From Phytophthora colocasiae (taxonomy: Eukaryota > Oomycota > Peronosporomycetes > Peronosporales > Peronosporaceae), in NCBI GenBank assembly GCA_018806915.1, contig JAGKQI010000069.1:744001-808000 (forward strand): 64,000 bases of DNA, in the 5' to 3' direction. This document shows, piece after piece, positions 37,457-46,781 of this stretch. The translations under genes were made by a program, and so were the position numbers. Below the pieces are notes generated by a model. The model saw only the letters and a list, made by a program, of their open reading frames with translations, searched no databases and was not told the DNA's origin. Positions within the stretch are counted from its first letter, which is position 1. Every line of letters begins with the position of its first letter.

Positions 37457-39545
37457 GACGCCCGACGTAGAACGTCGGGTGGAGACGCATAGCAGTAGGT
37501 ATGTCTAGCGTGTAGGCGTCCCCCAGCACTTTAATAACCTTGAATGGACCGATATATCTTGGCGCCAGCTTATTCGCGCCAAGGTTCGTAATTGCTGTCG
37601 CTTGGATTCCGGTGGTCGACAGAAGGACTCGGTCACCCTTGTGGAAAACGCTCGTGTTCTTCCGGCCTCGCTGGTCTGCGTATTCCTTCTGCTTGTCTAC
37701 CGCAGACTGCAGCGCATCACGCACGAATATCGTGATGGCTTGACGACGTAACATGAACTCCGATACCGCTGCGGAGTCGATCGGCGAAGCAACTTCGCGT
37801 GGGGCGAAGTTGGCCGCTGGTGACCCGGCAGGGTCAGATGCGGGCGCGGTGTCAGTTAATCTTCTAGCCTTCGAGCGCGTCCGGGATGCAATTCCGCATG
37901 CGGCTGTTGACGTAACCGGCAATTCCGCGCCCACCGGTACTGCTACCGGTGGAACCGACGCCACAGTGATGTTGCGATTCCCTCGCGCCTCGGCTTCACT
38001 CGACACTAGTGCCGGGCGGGTCGGCACTGCATCCATTTCTCCCCCACCAAGAGTGGAGCGTGTGGAGTCGGGAGAAGTCCCGAATGCGAGCGTCGCTGGA
38101 ACGCGCGGATGCCGCGCGTTGTTGATGAAGAACGGCGTCAAACCTGTCGACGCATGGACTGCGTTGTTGATAGCGAACTTGGCGAGCGGCAGGAACGTAC
38201 TCCACGACGGGAACGACGTGGCGTAGCTTCGAAGGACGTCCTCAACGACTCGGTTGACGCGCTCCGTTTGTCCATCCGTTTCAGGATGAGCTGCCGTCGA
38301 CATCAACAAGCGCGTACCAAGCAGTTCGAACAATCGATCCCAGAAGGTCGATGTAAAGCGAGGGTCGCGGTCAGAGACGATGGATTCCGGCAGGCCATGA
38401 TGCCGGAACACGAGGTCAAGGAATAGGGACGCCGTCGTTTCAGCTGTCACTTGGGCCTCGACTGGAGCAAGACGGACCATCTTGCTAAAGCGATCGACGA
38501 TGACAAGGGCGCCCGTGCGACCCTGATCGTCCGATGGAAGGCCGAAGACGAAATCCATGCTAACGGATCGCCACGCTTCCGTGGCGATGGGCAACGGGCG
38601 CAACGGAGCTTGCGATGATGGGGCTGGCTTGACACGCTGGCAAGTCTCGCAAGTCCGAACCCATTTGCGAATCCACTTGTACATCCTAGGCCAATAGAAG
38701 TCCCTCGAAATCGCCGCGAATGTCTTCTCGCGGCCCAAGTGGCCACCCACAGGAGCGTCATGATATTCATGGACGAGACGAGCACGAAGGTCGTCATCGG
38801 CGGGGATGACGACGCGCGGAAGATCGAAGGTGTCCATTGTATATGTCAACAATGGGCCATCGAGTTGGTATCGCTCGATGTGACTGCGCGTAGGGCGTGT
38901 CAGTTGCTTCGATGTCTCCGCACTCGGAGTACGGAGGTGCGCGATGATGTTGGCGTAGAACGGATCGTGCTCGTACGCGTCAGCAATCTGCTGACGCAGG
39001 GCCAGGACTGGAGAAGTGGTCGTCGCGTTGATACCCAGAGCGACGCAACAGGCGCAGCTTTCATCTTCGTCATCGTCGTCAGCAAGTTGCTGATCGACTT
39101 GTCGCCGTGGGTCGTAGTCTGGGCGGCGGGACAGCGCGTCGGCAAGGATGTTGTTCTTGCCGGGTTTGTAGTGCACCACGAAGTTGTATTCGGAGAAGAA
39201 CGAGAGCCATCGCGCCATGCGCTGGGACAGGTGTGGAGTCTTCATCGCGGTGCGCAGCGACGCGTGATCTGTATACACGGCAAACGTCTGTTCTCCGAGC
39301 AAATACACCCGGAATTTGATCAGGGCGTAGCGCATAGCGAGGAGTTCCTTGTCGTGGACGGGGTAATTCTTCTCGGCAGGCTTCATTTGTCGTGACTGGA
39401 AGCTCACGGCGCGCTCGTGGCCCTCATCGTCGAACTGCATCAGCGCACAGCCGATTGCGAAGTCGCTCGCGTCGCACACGACATGGAACGGTTTCGTGTG
39501 ATCCGGAAGCATCAGGATCGGCGCCTCCGCCAAGCTCTTCTTCAC
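36246..39545 (-). CDS. B1 pol, second part: RNase H, integrase, chromodomain
   Basis: 1099 codons. RNase H (FHVVCDASDFAIGCALMQ; DHASLRTAMK; NNILADALSRRPDYD) at about 15-145. H2C2 finger (HDAPVGGHLGREKTF, CETCQRVKP) at about 255-300. Integrase core (SMDFVFGLPSDD, IVSDRDPRFTSTFW, HPETDGQTERVNRVVED) at about 325-500. GPF tail (LAPRYIGPFKV, HPTFYVGRLKPY) at about 660-700. A Pro-rich linker of about 150 residues precedes the chromodomain (YRVRWLGYSPAEDTWEP). The last 165 residues after the chromodomain look non-functional and lie opposite the aORF. It was joined to the RT part before one base was lost near 39543. Confidence 0.93.
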   Translation of the reverse strand: MKKSLAEAPILMLPDHTKPFHVVCDASDFAIGCALMQFDDEGHERAVSFQSRQMKPAEKNYPVHDKELLAMRYALIKFRVYLLGEQTFAVYTDHASLRTAMKTPHLSQRMARWLSFFSEYNFVVHYKPGKNNILADALSRRPDYDPRRQVDQQLADDDDEDESCACCVALGINATTTSPVLALRQQIADAYEHDPFYANIIAHLRTPSAETSKQLTRPTRSHIERYQLDGPLLTYTMDTFDLPRVVIPADDDLRARLVHEYHDAPVGGHLGREKTFAAISRDFYWPRMYKWIRKWVRTCETCQRVKPAPSSQAPLRPLPIATEAWRSVSMDFVFGLPSDDQGRTGALVIVDRFSKMVRLAPVEAQVTAETTASLFLDLVFRHHGLPESIVSDRDPRFTSTFWDRLFELLGTRLLMSTAAHPETDGQTERVNRVVEDVLRSYATSFPSWSTFLPLAKFAINNAVHASTGLTPFFINNARHPRVPATLAFGTSPDSTRSTLGGGEMDAVPTRPALVSSEAEARGNRNITVASVPPVAVPVGAELPVTSTAACGIASRTRSKARRLTDTAPASDPAGSPAANFAPREVASPIDSAAVSEFMLRRQAITIFVRDALQSAVDKQKEYADQRGRKNTSVFHKGDRVLLSTTGIQATAITNLGANKLAPRYIGPFKVIKVLGDAYTLDIPTAMRLHPTFYVGRLKPYLPAVVPDSRPQRRGRARSPIFHDADADSGLAQAPAAYAQTVPPAVPRTQPSPVDGGAPPARDDHAETLRPLPRPRSLECERSPQDPARPAHRSGPAPPRPSLTGTAQSSPAAQTQQDPSAQVAAESTTPTKPTKPATVRVEGSRPNVPPYRRDGPPPLIDAAGDRRWIAERIVDHDVRRSREEVPRDRATPSKTKRNHARTPEKHYRVRWLGYSPAEDTWEPRRRLLQDIPDVVREYESTLALAKANDDVMESRVPQPKAVLDHDCGCDETSAKGRGDFGRDCHDDYVSESAHVHDVGALAAAPSANARSVRSSAARLPKEARFAPGSPIRPASADRESFRSSRSLRPDERSRGATRALPCRRCAPEGPPWSVRLDAPPVLRATTRTDALRVESRSSDE

Positions 39546-41917
39546 GAATCAAACGCAGCTTGGTGGTCGGGGGACCACAGCCACGTCGCGTCCTTTTTCA
39601 GCAGTGAAGACAGTGGTTGGATCAGCCCGGCGTAGTTCTTCGTGTACTTGTGGAGATAGTTCGCCAGACCCAACCACTGACGCAGCTCCGTGGGGTTCTT
39701 GGGAGTCGGCCAAGAACAGATCGAGGTGACCTTCTCCGGATCTGCGCGGACGCCGTCCTTGCTCACGTGACAGCCGAGCACGGGAATCTCCGGCGCACAG
39801 AAGATGCACTTCTTCAAATTCGCGTACAGCTTGTTCTCGCGCATCACTTGGAATACCTGCCTCAAGTGTCGAAGGTGAACCTCGAGAGCGCTGAGGTTGC
39901 CCTCAGCGCGGCTGTGCACGAAGATGTCGTCGAAGTAGCTCGGCGCAAAGTCGCGGAGCGGGCGGAGTACGTGAGACACCATGCGGTTGAACGTGGCTGG
40001 GGCGTTCTTCAGTCCCTGTGGCATCACGAGCCACTCCCAAAGCATTCCGCTGGGGGTGCTTACTGCCGTGAGGGGTATGTCCCTGGACCTCATCAAGATC
40101 TGGTAGAAGCCATCCATCAGGTCGATGGCGCTATAGATGACGCTACCTGACATGGAGTCGAGGACCATGTCCTTCCGCGGGATCGGGGTCTGCGCCGGGA
40201 TGGTAGCGTCGTTCAGCTTATTGAACGCGTGGACGATGCGCCAGCCGCCTGTCGCCTTCTTCACACAGAACGTGGGGCTAGAGTGTGGGGAGGTGCTCTC
40301 GCGGACGTGACCGGCCAGGCGGCGTTTTTCGAAGAACTCGTCGATGGCCTTGACCTGGTCTCGCGGCAGTGGCCACTGCCGCGTCACGCAGTACTTCGTC
40401 CCGGGCGCGAGGTCGATCTCGTGCCAAACTCCGCGGTCCGCCGGAAGCTCGGCGGGGATCTCATCCGGGAACACGTCTTGAAACTCGCGCGCGGTGTCGT
40501 AGACTGGGTTACCCGACTCCTTCAGCGCCTCCCAGGACTGTGCTGCGAATCGTTCTTCGCGGGCAGACTTTGGTTCAGCATTCCCCGGTCGCGACGACGC
40601 GTCGTCACCGCTGAGTGCGTGAAGACCCTCGACTGTCGCGCTGGCCTCGGTGACCAAGCACACTTGCTCGATGTCACCGGCCTTGAGATCGCGAAGGAAG
40701 CTTTTCCACGAGAGGCCGGGGAGCCGCGTGTTCCCGCGAGCGTCGCGAGGGGGACTCGCGACTTCGATGACCCGCGTGCCCCGTGGAGCACCCTCCATGT
40801 ATTCGACAGCGCAGACATATTCTTTCTGGGGAGGTGCGGCGTCAGCGTTGGTCCGTGGCTTGAGACGCCGTTTGGATTCCCTCCTCCTCCTCGAAGACCT
40901 CGAGCATGAGCTCGAGGTGGACGGCTCACTGGTACTGGACGACACATCGTCGCTATCGCTGGACAATATTCCACCCTCCTCTAGGTGCGGGGTGTCGCGT
41001 GCGTCCGCACCGGAAGTATGCGGGAGCACCGCTTGCTCGACCGCTTCGTTGATATTCGGGAGCCCACGTCGCTCGACCGCCTCGTTGGATCGCGGGAGCC
41101 GCTTTCGCTCGACCGCCTTCGCAGCAACCTCGCTTCGCTGCGAGGTTCCGCGTTCATTCGTCGGTTCATCCAACAACACCGCACACGCCATACAGAGAGG
41201 GCCATCGCTCGCTCTGTGTAGGGCATGCGTCGTGGACCGTTCGTCCACGACGGTGACGTGGGGCCAATCAGTAGGAGCGACCAGGAGATGCGTGAACACT
41301 TCACTCACATCGTAGTCGGCTCGGCGCTTGACTGACCGGGCCAGCCAGTCGATTTTCGGTTGATACCGTGCCAGCCACGGTATGCCCAGGATGCAGTCGA
41401 ACGCGTAGTTCATCTCGATCACCAGAAAGTCGTCGTTGCTACGGAACCCGTCGAACGTGTACGGCAGCGTGATATCACGCCGTGGGACACGGTGTGGCTT
41501 GCCGTCAGCGAGCTTAATGACGACGACGCCGGGACCCTCGCGGACGGGTACGCTCGAGGGAAGGAGCGGTAAACACGAGGCGCGGAAGAAATTGTTCGTT
41601 GCGCCCGAATCCAGGAGCGCACGGAGAGGACGCCGCGCGCCGGCGACGTGTAGGCTGACGATGATCAGTCTGTGGTCGCCGCTGGCGGTGGTGGCGTTGA
41701 AGTGTGCGTGAAGCACGGGAGGGCTAGGAGATCGGGCTGCCACCGGGGGACCCGGACCTCCGTTCCAACCAGTAGGTCGCCCCGCACCTACTGGTCCCGG
41801 TCGTTTTTTGGATGAGCGACCAGAAATTCGTCGTCGGCGTGAGCGACTGCAGCGTGCACCGGCGCAGGCGCGCGGCATACAGCCGCGCGATGACCCAACT
41901 TCCCACAACGATGGCAA
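39542..41917 (-). CDS. B1 pol, first part: protease and RT
   Basis: It starts in the -1 frame inside the gag end. Protease active site LLDSGATNNFF near residue 100, second motif CILGIPWLARYQPKIDW. After an acidic/Ser-rich linker, RT shows the chromovirus-type motifs PADRGVWHEIDL, SPHSSPTFCVKKA, YSAIDLMDGFYQILM (motif A), MPQGLKNAPATFNRM (motif B) and SYFDDIFVHS (catalytic FDD). It ends at LWSPDHQAAFDS plus a stop caused by one missing base; the next frame resumes at once with KKSLAEAPILMLPDH. Confidence 0.93.
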   Translation of the reverse strand: MPSLWEVGSSRGCMPRACAGARCSRSRRRRISGRSSKKRPGPVGAGRPTGWNGGPGPPVAARSPSPPVLHAHFNATTASGDHRLIIVSLHVAGARRPLRALLDSGATNNFFRASCLPLLPSSVPVREGPGVVVIKLADGKPHRVPRRDITLPYTFDGFRSNDDFLVIEMNYAFDCILGIPWLARYQPKIDWLARSVKRRADYDVSEVFTHLLVAPTDWPHVTVVDERSTTHALHRASDGPLCMACAVLLDEPTNERGTSQRSEVAAKAVERKRLPRSNEAVERRGLPNINEAVEQAVLPHTSGADARDTPHLEEGGILSSDSDDVSSSTSEPSTSSSCSRSSRRRRESKRRLKPRTNADAAPPQKEYVCAVEYMEGAPRGTRVIEVASPPRDARGNTRLPGLSWKSFLRDLKAGDIEQVCLVTEASATVEGLHALSGDDASSRPGNAEPKSAREERFAAQSWEALKESGNPVYDTAREFQDVFPDEIPAELPADRGVWHEIDLAPGTKYCVTRQWPLPRDQVKAIDEFFEKRRLAGHVRESTSPHSSPTFCVKKATGGWRIVHAFNKLNDATIPAQTPIPRKDMVLDSMSGSVIYSAIDLMDGFYQILMRSRDIPLTAVSTPSGMLWEWLVMPQGLKNAPATFNRMVSHVLRPLRDFAPSYFDDIFVHSRAEGNLSALEVHLRHLRQVFQVMRENKLYANLKKCIFCAPEIPVLGCHVSKDGVRADPEKVTSICSWPTPKNPTELRQWLGLANYLHKYTKNYAGLIQPLSSLLKKDATWLWSPDHQAAFDS
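41768..41809 (-). promoter_or_regulatory. -1 ribosomal frameshift signal, B1 gag/pol
   Basis: On the minus strand the heptamer A AAA AAC (41803-41809) is in register with gag (CCA AAA AAC). Seven bases later comes a perfect 10-bp hairpin ACCAGTAGGT…ACCTACTGGT (41786-41795 with 41768-41777, 8-nt loop). The gag stop TAG (41788-41790) lies in the 5' arm. The protease/RT frame is exactly -1 to gag. Slippery site, spacer and stem match the classic retroviral arrangement. Confidence 0.88.
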
Positions 41918-42345
41918 GTTAGTGAACGGGAATTGCGACTGCGTCGCGAGTAGTACCGCCGGTTATTCTCCGCGGCTTCGACAGCGTCAATTTCCATTGG
42001 CTCGGGCATCGCTGCCCGAGCGTCCGCCGGTAATTGTCGAGAGTACGAAGCGGATACCGTATAGTCCTCGCGCAATGCGAGGGCGAACGCTTCTTCCAGC
42101 GACTTCGGCTCGGAGCGCGTGAGAGAATATCGCGTCATTCCTTCTCGCATGCCGAACACGAAGACGTGGACCTGCGAAGCCATGTCGATGGGGCTCGTGA
42201 CGATGCACGAGGCCAGGTGACGAGTTTTCTGCACGTAGTCGCGCATAGACAGCTTGCCCTGCTTCAACGCGAAGAACTCCGCACGCATCCGCGATTCATC
42301 TTGCGGAGGCTCGAACGCAAGTCGAAGGTCTTTCTAGAGACTATC
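41788..42345 (-). CDS. B1 gag, C-terminal part (left of C1)
   Basis: It continues the capsid (ALKQGKLSMRDYVQKTRHLA, SLEEAFALALREDY), then one CX2CX4HX4C knuckle (CHRCGKLGHRAAVC), ending LVAHPKNDRDQ and TAG in the frameshift hairpin. The N-terminal part is at 50222-50683; both are in the same frame once C1 and one copy of CTATC are removed. Confidence 0.92.
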
Positions 42346-42757
42346 TGCAGCGGGGCTGCGTAGGTGTGCACGGCACAGAGGAAGTTGGGTTGACTCGTAG
42401 AGTCCTGCTTACAAGGCACTAGCCTTCGGTTCTATACAAGAACCAAGTAGTCCACTAAATACGGGACTCTCACAATCAGTGTCCCTATAATAAAGGAACT
42501 AACACTAATTATGTAAAATGCAAACTGATTTTTATTTATTTTATTGCCCTAATCCTGAATGTAACGGATTTAGTATCTAACATACTAAATCCTAATCAAA
42601 TGTAATGTGTGGCTCTGAGCTAACAGCCAGCAACTGGCTACATGTGTGACGTGTGAGAAACACTATGTGTTGTACACGGATCTGTGACTTGTGACCTGGA
42701 TGGTGTATACCACACCTATTGTAGCCAAGGCGCGCAGCGCCGTGTAACCCCGTTACA
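42346..42757 (-). repeat. C1 3' LTR, 412 bp
   Basis: TGCAGCGGGGCTGCG … GTGTAACCCCGTTACA in window orientation. Both ends are small palindromes around a GGG/CCC core. The interior has an AT-rich stretch (42490-42560). Confidence 0.95.
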
Positions 42758-42768
42758 CCCTCCCCACC
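42758..42768 (-). promoter_or_regulatory. C1 polypurine tract
   Basis: Minus-strand GGTGGGGAGGG abuts the LTR. Confidence 0.78.
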
Positions 42769-42872
42769 AAACCGTGGATACGGAGTATCTACAACTGTAG
42801 ACATAACTGCCTTGTCAAGGCCTGTCACCGGCAACTTTCCGATAAAAGAAATCTCTCAACGAGAGTGCGCGG

Positions 42873-44589
42873 GTGCGCTGGCTCAACGAGCACATTCTTC
42901 AATTCTCCCCAGCGAGCCAACCGCTCCTGAGGTGTCCAGTGACCAGGCGTCTACGCCCCAGCGCCTCAGCGCTTTCCGGTCTGGAGCCCTCGGCTCCTCT
43001 CACGCTCTCCGATTCGGAGTATTTCGCGGCGTCTCGCCTTCGCTACGGAGCGATGTTCAAGGCCAGCCCGACGTCAAGTGGTAGCGGTGGCTCACCCTTC
43101 GAGTACACGACAGCGTCGCCGACGCGCGACCCACGTCGCTCTCCTACAGAGGAAGGCGAGGTCGAAGTGGACTACGAGGAGTCCGGAACAGGGCGATGCC
43201 CATGCGTCTCCTGCTCCTGCGAGCCCTCGGACGACCCGATCTGAGCTGCGCTCTCCACGCGATCCGCGTCGGTACTCAATTCCTCGGCAGCTGCGGCAGC
43301 CCAATCCGTTCCCGGAGGGACCTTCGAGCCTCGTGCTCAACGCGTTGCGCAACGCACCACCGCTTCCTGCTCGCGATGAGCCAGAGTCACTCAAGGGAGT
43401 CGAAGACGCGATCACCAACCCTCTGGATGAGGCACAGGAGGCTTCCTGAGCGGTGCTCCAGAGTCACGTCGACCGGTCCAACGGGACATCGTGGGGACTT
43501 CGTCGCGGCGCGACTACGGCTTCGAGCCTCGCGACCCTGCCGAGCAGGTGAAGCAGTTGATGGCGCAGCCAAACCTGCATGGTTACGCCATAGGCAATCC
43601 TCCACGTACGGTGGCTGAGACTCAGCAGCGACAGGGGCTCCATGAGCGTTTCCTGACCCCGCAGGTGTGCACACTCGCCGAGTATCGGCAACGCTTAGAT
43701 AAGCAACGGCGACGGGAGTCTGTGCCTCAGATGAGGACTTATCCACTCCTGCTCCAAACCGGAGAGACCACCCGGGACTACATGGTCCATGTGGCCACCT
43801 GGGCCGAGGCTTCACGGAAGCTCGCGTCGTTTGACCGGCTCATGGAGAGCTGCGCCGAGGTGGACGTCCGCCTCGCCCGAGGTCTACTCTTCCAGTACGC
43901 GAAGATACGCGTGCGGCCCGGCCGCTTTCCTCGTCACACGACGGCAGTGGCTCCCGCCTCTCAGGCCACTATCCCTGCTTCGCAGGATGCTCCTTCAGTC
44001 TCCGAGGGAGACTCGCTGGCTGTGCCAGCCACGGACCAGAGCCTGAGCTCGGCTGCTAGTCCGTCAGCTTCTCACACTAGTGGTGAGAAGCGGGTGTCGA
44101 CCGAGTGGTCGACCTCGAGCCCTTCGGGCGCCCCCGATCTTCGCGATCAAAAGCGTCCACGACGTCAGGGCAGTCCTGCCTCAGGGACCCTTCAAACTCC
44201 CACGAGTTTTGGGAATGAGGATATCCACGCCACTTCACCAGATACTGGTTTTGACTACGGTGGCGACGCCGCGCCATCAGGCGCTCCACGTGGTAGTGGG
44301 GAGTCCCTGCTCATCGAGCAACGGCGGAGGAGGCCGATTCGCTGCGGAACGCCGTACTCGATGAGTGTGACGAGCGCTATTTGTCGCATCGCGCCTGGTA
44401 CCAACTCGATCACTCGATCGGTACTCTCCGAGTCAGACTCAGTCCCTTCAAGGGAACGTCGAGAGTGTTTGGCATTCGCATGCCCGTCTCGCTCATGACA
44501 TGGAGGAGATTGAAAGCCGGATGGCTTGGCTCGAAGGTCCTCAGTCCCTGACTGCTCGCCTGCACCAGCAGGAGCTTCCAGCTCGCTGA
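42873..44589 (+). pseudogene. C1 antisense ORF (aORF), frameshifted
   Basis: Coding is spread over two frames: 42873-43244, 43078-43449, 43491-44350 and about 44370-44589. No ATG is seen at the left end. Features in order: an acidic motif (EEGEVEVDYEE, compare EEGELDD in D1), a Pro/Arg-rich stretch, a helical domain (HERFLTPQVCTLAEYRQRLD, WAEASRKLASFDRLMES), a Ser/Thr-rich linker, and a final coiled coil (LAHDMEEIESRMAWLEG). The second half is opposite the integrase-chromodomain linker and chromodomain. Layout matches the B1 and D1 aORFs, which supports a common origin, but this copy is broken. Confidence 0.62.
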
Positions 44590-45570
44590 GTTGCGAGGTC
44601 AGGTGACGTTGCTGCTGCAGATGACGCAGCCTGGGCACGTGTCGTCGGTGCCAGCGCCTCCGCGCTCACCCCGCGGGGTCCTGATATGGCTTAAGCAAGC
44701 CGACGTAGAACACCGGGTGTGTTCGCATCCGCTTTGGCAAGTCAAGCGTGTATGCCAGGCCCTTCTTGGCCACGACCGTAAATGGTCCGATGAAACGCGG
44801 ACGCAATTTCGTCTTAAAGACATTTGACACTGCATGTGTAGGTAGGTTCTTAGCGTTTAATAAAACCTGGTCACCGACCTTAAATTCCCATACATTGCTT
44901 CTACCTTTGTATCCGCTTGTTCCTTCTGAACGTCTTGGCTTTCAGCCATCGCGTCACGTACACGGCGTAATACGCTCAATCTCACCGAGAGGAAGTCATC
45001 GACTTGTTTACGCACAGCAGAAGGGCTGATATCAGCAAGCTCGGAGTCGAGCGACGGCACAGCCTCTCCCCCACCAAGCCCAAGGCTACCGCGTGGCGGA
45101 GTGAGCGGAACGCGCGGTGCGCAAAGGCCGTTCACGTAGAACGGGGTGAAGCCTGTCGAGGCATGCACCGCATTGTTCATGGAGAACTCAACGAGAGGGA
45201 GCATAGCGCTCCAACGCTTCGGCGTTTCAGCGCATACGCTGCGGAGGATGTCCTCCAGAACGCGGTTCACGCGTTCGGTCTGACCGTCGGTCTGCGGATG
45301 GTCCGCCGTGGACATGTCCAGTCGAGTGCCCAGCACCTTGAAGACGGACGTCCAGAAGTGACCCGTGAAACGGGGATCTCGATCCGAGACAATGGTCTCA
45401 GGCAGCCCATGCTGGCGGAAGACCCGATCGATGAAGATCGTCGCTGTACCAGCACCATCGACGGTGTCCGGCACAGCCGCTAGATGAGCCATCTTGCTCA
45501 GACGGTCAACAAAGACCACCACGCCCGTGTTGCCTGCCGAGTCCTTCGGCAGGCCAAACACAAAGTCCAT
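44077..45570 (-). pseudogene. C1 integrase core, tail and chromodomain
   Basis: Core: SMDFVFGLPKDSAGNTG-type start near 45570, IVSDRDPRFTGHFW, HPQTDGQTERVNRVLED and NNAVHASTGFTPFYVNGL. One frameshift near 44925 precedes the GPF tail (FKVGDQVLLN, RPRFIGPFTVVAKKGL, HPVFYVGLLKPYQ at 44690-44890). A low-complexity linker follows, then a chromodomain at 44077-44290 (NQYLVKWRGYPHSQNSWEF). Confidence 0.88.
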
Positions 45571-45572
45571 AC

Positions 45573-46781
45573 TTATGGACTGCCAACACCAGAGGGTACA
45601 GGTAAGCTCGCCAAAGGCGCAGCCGCATGCGGCGAGGGTTTAACCCGCTGACACGTCTCGCACGTGCGCACATATGTGCTGACCCACTTGTACATCTTCG
45701 GCCACCAGTACATGGAGCTCACCGAGCCGTACGTCTTCTCGCGACCGAGGTGGCCGCCTGTGGGTGTGTCGTGAGCCTCATAGAGGATACGGTACTTCAG
45801 ATCCTCATCGTGAGGAACTACCACTCGTGGTGGGTCATCCTGACCCGTGCTGTAGTACAGCAGACCGCCTTCCAGGCTGTAGCGTTGGAGTCTCGCCTTT
45901 AGGCGTCGTGACAGAGTCACCTTTGAGTCTTTAAACTCATCGCTCCCCAGAGCTTGGAGCAACGCGACACAAGAGTCGTCCTGAGCGTACGCTGCTCGAA
46001 CCATGTCCGTCACGGACGACGTCACCGAGGTGACATGAGATAACTCATAGTCCGGGCGACGTGATAACGCGTCAGCGAGGACGTTCTGCCTGCCAGGCTT
46101 GTACTTCACCTCGAAGTTATACTCCGCAAAGAAGGAGAGCCATCGGGCCATCCTCTGCGAGAGGTGAGGCGACTGCGTCGCTGTGCGTAGTGACGCATGA
46201 TCCGTGTAGATCACAAACGGCTTGGAGCCGAGCAGGTGAACCCTGAATTTGACGAGAGCGTACTTCATCGCAAGTAGCTCCTTGTCATGAACTGGATAGT
46301 TCTTCTCAGCAGCCTTGAGCTGTCGCGACTCAAACGCAATGACGCGTTCGCGCCCTTCGGCGTCCGCTTGTAGCAAAGCACTGCCGATGGCAAAGTCAGA
46401 GGCGTCACAGACGACAATAAACGGACGAGCGGGGTCTGGCAGCGCCAGTATCGGTGCCTGAAGCAGGCTATCCTTGATACAAGTGAACGCATTCTCGTGC
46501 TCGGCACGCCATACCCACTCGGCATCCTTCTTAAGGAGATCCGTCAGTGGCCGAGCCAACTCAGCGTAGTTCTCGCTGTACTTGTGCAAGTAGTTGGCCA
46601 AACCCAGCCACTTACGCAAGTCCTTCTGGTTCAAGGGAACCGGCCAATCCACAATGGCCTTGACCTTTGCTGGATCAGCACGAAGGCCATGCTTCCCAAT
46701 GAAGCACCCTAGGAAGGGATTTCTTCCGCGCCAAAGACGCACTTGTCTGCGTTGGCGTACAGCTTGTTCGTGCGCATGCAC
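45573..46781 (-). CDS. C1 RT connection, RNase H, integrase finger
   Basis: It starts CFIGKHGLRADPAKVKAIVD, then LGLANYLHKYSENYAELARP and RNase H (FIVVCDASDFAIGSALLQ, DHASLRTATQ, NVLADALSRRPDYE). The H2C2 finger follows (HDTPTGGHLGREKTYGS, CETCQRVKPSP). It ends at 45573 where one base is missing relative to C2 (GGTGTTGG for GGGTGTTGG), which separates it from the integrase core. Confidence 0.9.
   Translation of the reverse strand: MHAHEQAVRQRRQVRLWRGRNPFLGCFIGKHGLRADPAKVKAIVDWPVPLNQKDLRKWLGLANYLHKYSENYAELARPLTDLLKKDAEWVWRAEHENAFTCIKDSLLQAPILALPDPARPFIVVCDASDFAIGSALLQADAEGRERVIAFESRQLKAAEKNYPVHDKELLAMKYALVKFRVHLLGSKPFVIYTDHASLRTATQSPHLSQRMARWLSFFAEYNFEVKYKPGRQNVLADALSRRPDYELSHVTSVTSSVTDMVRAAYAQDDSCVALLQALGSDEFKDSKVTLSRRLKARLQRYSLEGGLLYYSTGQDDPPRVVVPHDEDLKYRILYEAHDTPTGGHLGREKTYGSVSSMYWWPKMYKWVSTYVRTCETCQRVKPSPHAAAPLASLPVPSGVGSP

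Noticed and set aside
42873..44589. Envelope gene in family C
   Set aside because: No signal peptide, membrane span or cleavage motif in any frame; the ORF is antisense to pol, unlike env genes.
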